A stretch of 64,000 nucleotides of DNA, taken from the NCBI GenBank assembly GCA_024867545.1, contig JANFNE010000025.1, positions 806,001 to 870,000 on the forward strand, in the 5' to 3' direction. Made by a program: the position numbers and the translations under genes. The DNA is from Phytopythium helicoides. Lineage: Eukaryota > Oomycota > Peronosporomycetes > Pythiales > Pythiaceae. Shown piece after piece: positions 11,601 through 19,929 of the stretch (its first letter is position 1; every line of letters begins with the position of its first letter). Below the pieces are notes generated by a model. That model saw nothing but the letters and a program-made list of their open reading frames with translations, made no database searches and was not told the DNA's origin.

Positions 11601-14600
11601 CCACACAGTCGATCACCTTGTACAGCGAGCGCTGGAACTTGATGCTGTTGTCCGAGTTCGTCGTCTTCGGCACCTCCAGCAGAGACTTCATCAGCTCCGC
11701 ACACGCTGTACGGCACTGGTGCAGGCCCTTCAGGTTCAGACCCTTCAGCAGCGTCTTCTGGTTCGCCATCTCCTCCATGAACTCGAAGCACTCGTTCAGG
11801 TCCTTGTGCTCGTCACCAAGCAAGTACCGAATCGCTTGAGACGTAAACTTGTACGAACCCAAACACGACTCCACACGCAGATCGTCCTTCAGCAGACGGT
11901 CGCGCATCGTTGTCTCAATCTTCTGCAGAGTTTTGTCCTTCTTCTTCTTGTCCGAGCTCAGCTTCTCGTACACAGCTGAGCACTCCGTGATAATGTCGAT
12001 CGACTCGTCCAGCTTGCCAGCCGTCAAGAATGCCGGAGGGTACAGCTTACGGTCCTCTGCATCCTTCGAGTCGATCAGGTAACTCAACACATTCAATTCA
12101 CGGTCGCTGATCACGTCAGCTTCACGGAGGCTGCTCAGGCAACGGTTCCAGGCCATCGCAAATGGAATCGTACGCTCAAAGTCCGCACCGGACACGCCCG
12201 TGATCGAACCAAGCTGCGACTGGCGACTCTGAGAAGCCTCATCGTCTTCACCATTCGGCGTCTTCACCTCGTTGTACTGGTTGTCTTCGCGCTGCTCCAG
12301 CAAGTTGGAGTACATCTGAGCCTTCACCGTCAGTGGCTTGATACCCTCCGCCATCGACACACGCTCGAACACGCGCACAGGCATCCCCAGGTCCTCCTTC
12401 TCGCCCTTCTTCGGCTTCTTCTTCTTCTTCTTTCCGTCCGCAGCGCCGTCCTGGATGTTCGGCACGATCTTCTTGTTGAACATGCGCGGGATAGACTTGA
12501 ACGACAAACGAAGAACCCGGAACGAACGCAATTCACCGATGCGCAGGTTGAAACCCGCGAACGAACCGAACACCACGTTCACGATCGCATAGAAGATCTG
12601 CAAGTCGTACATGAACACGAAGAATGCCGGCAGCCACAGGAACAGGATGTACAGGATGTTGTGAAAAGAAAGCTGGAGCATGAAGTTCGAGTACGGCAGG
12701 TAGTTGTCCGAGTTCGCGTACCAGATGAACAGCGACGTCTCCACTAGCGCCTTGACAACGTACTGGTAGTCGAAGGTCAGCTTGATGAAGAACATCAGGA
12801 ACCAGAAGCAAGTGTACCGGCAGTATGCCTTGAATGGAACTGGCATCGAGCGACCCACGTAACCAGATGTAACTCGCGAGGTGACCTTGTTCATAAACTC
12901 ACACGCGATGACAAGGCCGACACAGCCGACTCCACCAAACATCGCAAGCGCTCCCATGTCCGTTCGCTCGGTACTCGTACTTCCAGCAGGAAGCGCAGTC
13001 CCTGACCCAACTTTGAGCAAACCGCTAAAGAGATCTCCGATCTTGCCATTAGTGATCAGAGCCTTGATGTCAAGCTGGCAAACCTCGCAGTTGAGACGCC
13101 CAGGCCCAGCCTCCTTGATAATTGCCTCCACTTCATTTCGCCAGATTGGGACACAATAGCTCTGGTCGTATTTCAAACTATACTCGTAGACCTGCGTATC
13201 TTTGTTGATGTGCTGGGTTGTGCCCGTTGCTGAAAAACAGTCATCAAGTAGGTCGAGGTAGCAACTGCATCGACCAGTGGTTTTCTCGATGCAATCCGTG
13301 AAAGGAATCTCTGTAAGCACACCCTTGAAGTCGACTGGGACCTGTGTAAAAGTAGTTCCTTCGATGTAGGTTGCGACACCGAGACAGGTCGCCAGCTGAG
13401 CCTTGTTACACATGGTGCCACCGGACGAAGACGACTCTCCAGAGAGAGCTTGGTCAGCATTCTTAAAAGATCCCGTGTCATCGTAGTAGTTACTGCTGTC
13501 GGACGCCGTCAGGTTCTTCCCAAACACGGTGAACGAACGAGAGTTGCCATTCGACACATCGGCTTGGTACAGGATCGGCGTGTCCGGACAGAAAAGAATG
13601 ATGTTAAGCGAGAAACCGAGAATCATCATGAACATCGCGCAGTTGAAGCAAAAGATGCGACGGAAGTTCCAAAGAGCGCGGAGCCATGTGCGTTTCTCGA
13701 CGTACGTCTTCTTCACCGTCTTCGGACGACCCTTCTTGTCCATCTCGGCAAAAGCCTCGGCGATGGTCTGGGGATTGTACTTCAGACACTTCTTGTTCCA
13801 AAAGAACTCGTTGAAGTCGTCGTAGTTACGAATCTCCGCGTGCGGAGCACGAGCACCCTTCGATGTCTTCTTGTCATTGTCCTTCTTCACCTCGGCCCAC
13901 ATCGGACGAATCACCTCCGCAAGGAAGTCGCCCGGCTGCTTGTCGCCGCCGCCACGCGACGAAGCTTGTGGCAGCATGTTGTGGAAAATGAAACAGAGAC
14001 ACTCGGGCACTTGACGAAAGTTGGCGGCTTCACCCCAGATGAGGAAGAACAGCACGATGTCCACAACAGGGTCACTCGTGAAGTTTGGCTTGGTCGAAAT
14101 GTACTTGCACCACTTGGTGTAGTTGTCAAACAAGCGTTCATGCAGCCGCTTCACGCCCTTGTTAGCCAGATCCATATCATGCTGCGGGTCGTTGCGGTGC
14201 TCGTTCGGATCAGCACCAGGCGGTGCATCCTCCTCGGACTGCAACTTAAAGTTGGTAAGCTGAAGAAGCACATGCTCCTTCTGGTTGGTGACGTTCATCT
14301 CTTGAAAGCCAAACGTCTGCTTCAGGTTCTCAAAGATGTCGCCGCTTTGACCACGCGTCAGGAGCTCCATTATGGCATTGTACGTCGATGGAAGATTATC
14401 CATGTCGAGGATATTGCTCTTGACAAGCTGACGTCCTCCGGGTCCTGCAGTCGGACCCTTCTCGCGCTGACTCCGGATCATCTTGACGTAGCGGTTCATC
14501 TTGTTGTTCAGCCGCTGACTCGCGTCGCGCTCCTCCTGCGTCGGGTACTCGATCGCGAGTGCCTGCTCCATGATCTCGACGGCGCGTGAGAGCTTGGCTT

Positions 14601-14763
14601 CGGCGCCGGCGGTGTCGGGTGGTGATGCGTTTTGCATAGCCACACCTGCATTCACGAGCTCCATGCCCTCATCGCAGAGCTTCTTCTGCAGCCGCAGCTG
14701 CTTGGAGTACTGCGTGGCGTCATCGCTCTCTCCATCGCTGCTGTCTCCGCCAGAGCGCGCCAT
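8641..14763 (-). CDS. 1,3-beta-glucan (callose) synthase, intact
   Basis: Uninterrupted 2040-codon GT48 glucan synthase, the reference copy of the cluster. Residues about 23-101 look like a MIT domain (LQKKLCDEGMELVNAG ... NKMNRYVKMIRSQR). FGFQEMNVTNQKEH is at about 151 and IWGEAANF at about 242, in the FKS1 domain. The first membrane helix is near 375-400, followed by a Ser/Cys-rich outer loop to about 620, then more helices. A Lys-rich stretch near 800 precedes VRVFERVS. The catalytic glucan synthase region carries SLTVSTPYYSEI, RGQTLARTTRGMMY, NYICTCQIYG, MNQDGYLEE and REHVFTGGVSNLASF. C-terminal helices end in a basic tail (KRVAKKKKRND) and TAG. No signal peptide or intron is seen. Its central part is almost identical to the copy at 1779-7889. 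Confidence 0.95.
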   Translation of the reverse strand: MARSGGDSSDGESDDATQYSKQLRLQKKLCDEGMELVNAGVAMQNASPPDTAGAEAKLSRAVEIMEQALAIEYPTQEERDASQRLNNKMNRYVKMIRSQREKGPTAGPGGRQLVKSNILDMDNLPSTYNAIMELLTRGQSGDIFENLKQTFGFQEMNVTNQKEHVLLQLTNFKLQSEEDAPPGADPNEHRNDPQHDMDLANKGVKRLHERLFDNYTKWCKYISTKPNFTSDPVVDIVLFFLIWGEAANFRQVPECLCFIFHNMLPQASSRGGGDKQPGDFLAEVIRPMWAEVKKDNDKKTSKGARAPHAEIRNYDDFNEFFWNKKCLKYNPQTIAEAFAEMDKKGRPKTVKKTYVEKRTWLRALWNFRRIFCFNCAMFMMILGFSLNIILFCPDTPILYQADVSNGNSRSFTVFGKNLTASDSSNYYDDTGSFKNADQALSGESSSSGGTMCNKAQLATCLGVATYIEGTTFTQVPVDFKGVLTEIPFTDCIEKTTGRCSCYLDLLDDCFSATGTTQHINKDTQVYEYSLKYDQSYCVPIWRNEVEAIIKEAGPGRLNCEVCQLDIKALITNGKIGDLFSGLLKVGSGTALPAGSTSTERTDMGALAMFGGVGCVGLVIACEFMNKVTSRVTSGYVGRSMPVPFKAYCRYTCFWFLMFFIKLTFDYQYVVKALVETSLFIWYANSDNYLPYSNFMLQLSFHNILYILFLWLPAFFVFMYDLQIFYAIVNVVFGSFAGFNLRIGELRSFRVLRLSFKSIPRMFNKKIVPNIQDGAADGKKKKKKPKKGEKEDLGMPVRVFERVSMAEGIKPLTVKAQMYSNLLEQREDNQYNEVKTPNGEDDEASQSRQSQLGSITGVSGADFERTIPFAMAWNRCLSSLREADVISDRELNVLSYLIDSKDAEDRKLYPPAFLTAGKLDESIDIITECSAVYEKLSSDKKKKDKTLQKIETTMRDRLLKDDLRVESCLGSYKFTSQAIRYLLGDEHKDLNECFEFMEEMANQKTLLKGLNLKGLHQCRTACAELMKSLLEVPKTTNSDNSIKFQRSLYKVIDCVEAVLNCMKKILGKQENLVQILNDTPLKQSSFFFPGDAQQYANVQLQRLVNSEAALDIVSRAYQLLTVDNFDAEPRSEEGRRRLRFFANSLFMDMPDAKPIRKIRSLTVSTPYYSEIVLYSVKELTTQNDDSIKLLYYLKTIYPFEWENLIERLQVKDMEEALKKYPEEVQLWASYRGQTLARTTRGMMYNEDAIRFLHWLEICENEVMHQAGCPCNKCKRLDEMVALKFNYICTCQIYGKMKDEQRQQAQDLEYLLRKHPTLRIAYVDGPKKMKDGPPKYFSVLIRAQGENIVEVYRVELPGDPVIGEGKPENQNHAIIFSRGELLQCIDMNQDGYLEECLKMPNLLSTMDRHNKKNPLTIIGFREHVFTGGVSNLASFMSIQELSFVSLGQRMLARNHVRQHYGHPDIFDKLFAMGTGGTAKASKGVNLSEDIFAGFNTTLRGGHVSHEEFVQVGKGRDVGMQQLTLFEAKLSSGAGECVVSRDALRMATRLDFFRLHSWFYGNLGWYFTQTMTVVGVYFFIYGKVYMALSGMDSYFLEKGGLGIGGTLNTSWALQFGFLLVVPVVAVVGVEQGFRHGVTYLIWNVITLGPLFFTFQMGTRMNYFDRTLLHGGAKYRATGRGFTIKHEKFAELFRFYAFSHFYRGVELVFLLILFLAYGTFSWCNCEWTQDAEFYNYYKPSDTDWNTRCYANYYQTCVEPTNQNYGIMSYSLWIIAATWLWAPFFFNPSGLDWDKLIEDYNDWQNWLQTTNDTAQSWFGWWSSELEYLDHTTRGALFISMIRKTRFLAVAYGIYLNTMYNAYYADNNKTIDSGDMMSYALSAAMLVIVLFAVCIGYMASRIKKKMTFKQKKLRKIKFYVSCCIMLLALASLMVISVVRLLELVLMMLIAGYWFLQLFIYRGRRNHVVVRAMARTYDRWVGWIVFGPILFISMFLPFVAAFQQRVMFNNAFTAGLEVSKLFSNEAASSSSKVVKIKRVAKKKKRND

Positions 14764-15170
14764 GCCTGCGAATGGGAAAGTCCCTCCTCACGCAGCCACG
14801 CGCCTTCTCCAGTTCCGAGTGTGTACCGCTGGTACGCCTGCGCCAGACGCGCTCGCCGGTAGAGCCAAAGTGCGCTCGTCCGAGGGTCGAGCCGCTGGCT
14901 TCGCCGTCCGGTCGGTCGACGGGTCGAGTTGCTTTGACGCGGCGGGGCAAACGAGCGATGGGGCGGGAAGCGCGGCGGGCCTTTCCGCTGTGGTTCACTG
15001 AAGCAGCGAGGAGCGCACACACACGCACTCACACGATGCGCACGCACAGCGGGCGGGAAGAGAGCGGCCACGTCCGTCGGCCGGTCGTGCACGAGCCGCG
15101 AGCGGTGCGTTCCCTCTCTTTTCAAGACTGATCATCGGGACGCCCCGCCCTCCGCCGTGGGCACAGATGC
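14764..15170. other. upstream region of the intact glucan synthase
   Basis: GC-rich flank upstream of the start at 14763. It should hold the promoter. A short CA-rich run (near 15015-15035) is present. No gene is supported. Confidence 0.45.
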
Positions 15171-15358
15171 GCGGGTTCAACGGGTCCGAGGCGCGCTTTT
15201 TGGCGGTCCGACCCACGGTTTGATTAAAATACACTTGGGCAAACAATGTGGAATGGGTCGAAACGGGCCGGGTCGGGTCGATTTTTTGCTCAAAAGAGGA
15301 CGCGTACCCATCGAAAGAGCGCCTAATCAAGCCAAGTCATTATGACCCGTTGACCCGC
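15171..15358. repeat. 188-bp inverted-repeat element, possible MITE
   Basis: The left end reads GCGGGTTCAACGGGTC (15171-15186). The right end (15344-15358) is its reverse complement apart from one missing base. The interior is non-coding and rich in GGGTC/GACCC. A target-site duplication is not clear, so this could be a small non-autonomous transposon or a chance foldback. Confidence 0.4.
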
Positions 15359-16039
15359 AAGATATCAGACCACTGTGTGAACCTATCCTTGCTGGCAATC
15401 CATGCGGAAACCCGATCAATATACATACACTGTAAGATCCGATAGTTCCAGAAATGATTTTTACTTAGAGATCATCTTCAAATAAGGCCTTTGATCACTC
15501 ATATCCCTCGATAAAATAGACCTCCTTCAGGGAAAAGACGCGGCTGGACGACGGCGAGGGAAACCCGATCGGACAACAAAACTGTCTGTCTTGCGCTGCT
15601 CTCTTGTCTTCGGCCGGAAGATTTCTCTGCGCCTGCCTCGACGCCGAGACCAGCGAGATCCGCTGGCGCTCGGCACATCGCGAGCTGCGCGATCCAACGC
15701 AGCTGCGTCCTGACAGCGCCGCTCGACTCGACGGCGCAAAACGGCGAAGCTCCAGTCGCACCAAGATGATGCAGCGGCAAGGTCGCAGCCGTCTCACCAC
15801 CACCACACGTGGACGGTACCGCACGCGGGGCCAGAGCTTGGAGAGGCGCCGCCCATACTAAAACCCATATAAACGCGCTCGGTCAAAAGAGAAAGGCGCC
15901 GAAACACGCATCCGCCAGCTGGTTCAACGAGCGCGACTGGCATCAATAAACGTGTAACGCTCCAGATTGTGCTCCAGATTTGGGTCTGGAGCGATCTAAA
16001 CGCTCGAGCTTCAAGCAATTCGCTCCCGCCCCGGCTGCC
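15359..16039. other. intergenic region upstream of the TBC1D20-like gene
   Basis: An AT-richer stretch (15360-15540) followed by GC-rich sequence. A TATA-like CATATAAACGCG lies near 15866, about 170 bp before the next start codon. Open frames here have no recognisable domains. Confidence 0.4.
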
Positions 16040-17745
16040 ATGGGCCGGAAGCGCGATCCGAGGCGCGTCAAGGGCGCGCCGGGCCTCGCGCGCGCGCTCC
16101 GTGCGCAGCGAGAGGTCGAGCGGAAGCTCGTGGGCGTGCGCCAGTGCGTGCACCGCGTGCGCGCGCTCGGACGCCGCGGCTACGGACGCGGGGGAGGCGA
16201 GGGGCAGGATGCGGCGCTGCAGCAGGAGGCCGACGCGTGCTTTGCCGAGATCCGCGCGCTCGCAGTCGCGCCAAGAGGCCTGGCGTCCAACGAGCTCAGG
16301 AGAGAGCTGTGGTCCTTCGTGCTTGGACTCGGCGAGGAGGGAGACACTGGGGGACGCCGGCGGAGCGAGAGCGAGAGCCACCGAGACGCGTACCAGGTCG
16401 ACAAGGACATCGACCGATCGCTCTGGTAAGCGGCTGCTTCAGCATGGGTGCGGTTGAGCGAAAGGTTTCGCTCAGCGGATTTGTTTGCGTGGGCCCTCCA
16501 GGCACTTTGATGTGGTGCGAGGAATCAAGGAGAGCGAGCGCCGCAGCAAGCGCCGTGCGCTCACCGACATCATCTTGTCGACCCTCTCGGAGAACATCGA
16601 TCTCCACTACTACCAGGTACTTCAAAATGACATGTTACAAATGAGATCACATCACTTGTTTACTGACCAAGTGCTTGCCTTTTGGCAGGGCTATCACGAC
16701 ATTTGCTCCGTCTTCTTGCTTGTGTTTGGAGATCCGCATGCAGCCGGGCGAGCTATGGGTGCGGTGAGCCGCTCATACCACCGCGAACCCATGCGCGAAA
16801 ACTTCGCAGTTGTCATGCAGACTACTCGGTTGTTGTTTCCACTCCTTGATGCTGCAGATGAGCAGCTCTTTGGCAGCATGCAGGCAACAAACGTAAGTTC
16901 GAATCGATCTCCGTTTGCTCGTTTGTATCAGAACCTAATCTGTGATGTGTGTGTATGTTTGGTGACTGCGCAGGTTGAGCCATTTTTCGCTCTCCCGTGG
17001 ATCATCACGTGGTTTGCCCATCAGCTCACGCGTTTCGAAGACGCGGCGCGATTGTTTGATGTGTTTCTCGTCTCTCACCCACTCTTCAGCCTGTATGTCT
17101 CGGCGGCTGTTGTCCTCGAGGCTCGCCAGCAAGTGCTGCAGTGCGACTGCGACTTTGGGACGATGCACGGCCTATTGTCCAAGCTTCCTCTGACTATGGA
17201 TCTTGAAGCTGTTGTGGCCCGTGCTGTCACGTTGTTCCATCAGCTACCACCAACTGCACTATTGGAGCAGCATGAGGCGAGATCCACACTTGAGTAAGTC
17301 TGAGTTGTAGTCATATCTGGGTTGCTCCGACACGACTGATGATGTGGCTGGTGGTTTTGATCGGACAGATCGGCCATGTACTTCAAGTTTCCTTTTGCAT
17401 TCCAGACATGGGAAAGCGTGGCGTCACCGATCTTGTCGAACGTCCCTCCTTTGCCGCCCCGAGCTAGCAGGTGCGTTGGTACTCGGTGCATTTCGTTGAT
17501 CCAGTGATGCTGACAACGTCGCATGATCAGTAATGTGGGCAAGTCAAGCTCGTGGGTAGCAGCAATTCGGACATCAAAGGTATTTGAATTCATTCTAGAC
17601 GATTACTGTGTGCCCCTCCTAACACTTGCATGTCTTGCAGCACTCGCTCATCACTGCAGCAGCCGGAATTGGACTACTGGCAGTAATAGCTGCGTACGTG
17701 TGGCGCTCTCGTCCTGCAGCGGGGACATGGCTTCTGGAGCAGTAA
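16040..17745 (+). CDS. TBC1D20: TBC1D20-type Rab GTPase-activating protein, tail-anchored
   Basis: A TBC-domain RabGAP of the TBC1D20/Gyp8 type, which in animals acts on Rab1/Rab18 at the ER. Seven exons fit: 16040-16425, 16502-16616, 16689-16892, 16974-17293, 17369-17470, 17531-17579 and 17641-17745. All junctions are GT-AG and keep frame. Catalytic fingers are visible: the Arg finger in VDKDIDRSLW (IxxDxxR type) and the Gln finger in YYQGYHDI (YxQ). The segments WIITWFAHQL, CDCDFGTMHGLLS and LFHQLPP match the TBC1D20 signature closely. The last exon encodes one hydrophobic helix (AAAGIGLLAVIAAYVW) near the end, consistent with the ER tail anchor of this family. The N-terminal 60 residues are basic and unconserved. 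The exact start (MGRKRD) is the first ATG in the frame with a plausible leader. Confidence 0.9.
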
Positions 17746-17996
17746 GGTTGGGTCGGCCATGTCGACGTGCAACAGGTTCAATAGATACGACCCCTAGTGC
17801 TCGCTTTTGCCTGTCTCTCGATGGAGCATGCTCGGCTTGAGCTTGCCTTGATAGAGCCCAATATGCTCTTAGCCATAGCGACTAATGTCTCCGCGCGCGC
17901 GCGCTGTTGAATGGCATCGATCCAGGCAGCATCAAGTCGCGTGGCATGGAGCAGTCACGCATATTTTCCACCGGCGTGCGATGCGCTCGCCCACGG
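17746..17996. other. convergent 3' flanks
   Basis: Short space between the stop codons of the TBC1D20-like gene (+) and the RING gene (-). It contains a short GC-alternating run (near 17895-17905). No gene is seen. Confidence 0.4.
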
Positions 17997-18609
17997 CTAC
18001 ATGTCTTCATAGTAGAGGTACTCCCGGCAGACTGGGCAGTTGCGATCTCGGTTGAGCCACTCGAGCAGGCAGCTCAAGTGGAAGTTGGTGCGGTTCATGC
18101 CGCAGTTGCACAGCGTGCGCACCTTGGGGTTATCCTGCGCCACGAAATCCCGTCAGCGCCTCCCACCTTTCACCGCTCTCTTAAGTCGCTCCCACCCACC
18201 GTCGAGAACGTGTCGAGGCACATGATGCACTCCAAGTCGAGCTCGCCCGGGTCCACCTGCCGCCACGCCTCCTGTCAGCCTCCACCCCAGCCCTCCTCGT
18301 CCGCATCTCATCGCCTCGCACCACGCCTGTAGCCGCCTGGTAGGACCGCAGCACGCTCTGCGCGCCGCCGGCCATGAGCCCACGGTCCAGGCCGCGCAGC
18401 CGCTCGCGCTCGCCGCCCAGCAGCGCGCGGTCCTCGGCCGCGTCCTCGTCGTCGTCCGCTTGCAGCTTGGGCCCGCGCTTGGGCTCGTCGCGCGCGCCGC
18501 AGCCGTCGATCAGGATGTCGAGCGCCTCGTCCTCGCTGTCCGACGCGTTCGTGTCCGACGGCCGCCGCAGCTTGCGCGGGTGCTGCAGGCACGAGCACTG
18601 CTGCCCCAT
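17997..18609 (-). CDS. small RING-finger protein with N-terminal myristoylation/palmitoylation motif
   Basis: A probable E3 ubiquitin ligase. Three exons fit on the minus strand: about 18325-18609, 18200-18256 and 17997-18134. The splice sites keep frame, with two alternative in-frame donors for exon 1 (at 18324 or 18321). The start MGQQCSCLQ has Gly2 and nearby cysteines, a typical dual acylation signal for membrane attachment. An acidic middle (SDSEDEALD, DDDEDAAED) is followed by the RING: ECIMCLDTF gives the first Cys pair, LCNCGMN the next ligands, FHLSC the His-Cys pair and NCPVC the last pair. The gene is short (about 160 aa) and ends just after the RING (REYLYYEDM). The partner E2 and substrate are unknown. 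Confidence 0.75.
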
Positions 18610-18807
18610 GGCGCGAGACTGGAACTGAGTGCCGATGATCCGGAGCCGTCGTCTTATCGGGCTTTGACTTGGTCTAAGTATAGAGTGCTGGTGGATCCGG
18701 GCGGCATGCGCCACCGAGCCGGTCTGGAGCGCGCGCTGGAGCGACCCACATGCGAATCAGGACAACTTCAACTTCACCACGCATTCAACTGCGGTCGCTT
18801 CGGAGGA

Positions 18808-19400
<593 letters not shown>

Positions 19401-19664
19401 TTACTTCTTACCACCCTTCTTGCCTTTGGCCGACTGCAGTTTTGCCTGCACTTCCGTCTACTTGGTCTGCTGCTGGTGCTTGCCACCATGTTTGACTGGC
19501 TGTGGCTTCTTCAGAGGCTACGGCGGAGCTAGAGCCGGAGCCTGAGCCTACGGCTTGGCAGCAGGGTTCGACTGCCGTGCCTTCTTCTACGGCACGGGTT
19601 TCCGCTCCGGCTACTTCGCGGCAGACTGTTGTTGACCGACTGTGGCTTCTGCTGGGGGTGTGGC
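19401..19664 (-). pseudogene. 3' part of a decayed Lys/Gln/Pro-rich gene, split by the MULE
   Basis: One minus-strand frame reads as a low-complexity basic tail (QSAAK, PERKPVP, KKARQSNPAAKP, AQAPALAPP, PLKKPQPVKHGGKHQQQTK, then TEVQAKLQSAKGKKGGKK and TAA). It is interrupted by five in-frame TAG codons, at 19611, 19587, 19548, 19518 and 19458 (plus-strand CTA positions), all in one phase. No in-frame TAA or TGA occurs until the end. Each TAG sits where CAG (Gln) would fit the composition. The upstream part appears on the other side of the transposon at about 23295-23545. I do not recognise the family. Confidence 0.5.
19657..19664. repeat. left target-site duplication of the MULE
   Basis: GGTGTGGC is found here and again at 23287-23294, directly abutting the two inverted-repeat ends of the transposon. 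Confidence 0.8.
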
Positions 19665-19702
19665 GGAGGAATTCGTTACGGGTCAATTTCTGGTCTGATC
19701 AA
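19665..19702. repeat. left terminal inverted repeat of the MULE
   Basis: It starts GGAGGAATTCGTTACGGGTC. The reverse complement of the right end starts GGTGAGGTTCGTTTCAGGTC. The match is 29 of 38 bases. Confidence 0.85.
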
Positions 19703-19929
19703 GTTTGGTCAGCCTGACCAAAAACTGACCAATACCGGTACCAACTTTAATACCGGCAAACTATTTACGGCAATACCGGTACGGTACAGTGTATATGTAT
19801 CCATATCCACTTCAACGTGTAGCCATATCAGGTTCAACGTGTTATAGTTGACCAACCAACATTTTTATCTTGATATTGTCAGCCTTTTGATGTATGCATT
19901 ATAACGAATATCTATCCTAAGTGATATCA

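Noticed and set aside
15604..15861. Small plus-strand ORF upstream of the TBC1D20-like gene
   Set aside because: No domain, it overlaps equal-length antisense ORFs, and it is better explained as promoter or leader sequence.
19401..19664. TAG read as glutamine (alternative genetic code)
   Set aside because: Other genes in the window end properly at TAG (both full glucan synthases, BOP1, the E2s), so TAG is a normal stop here.
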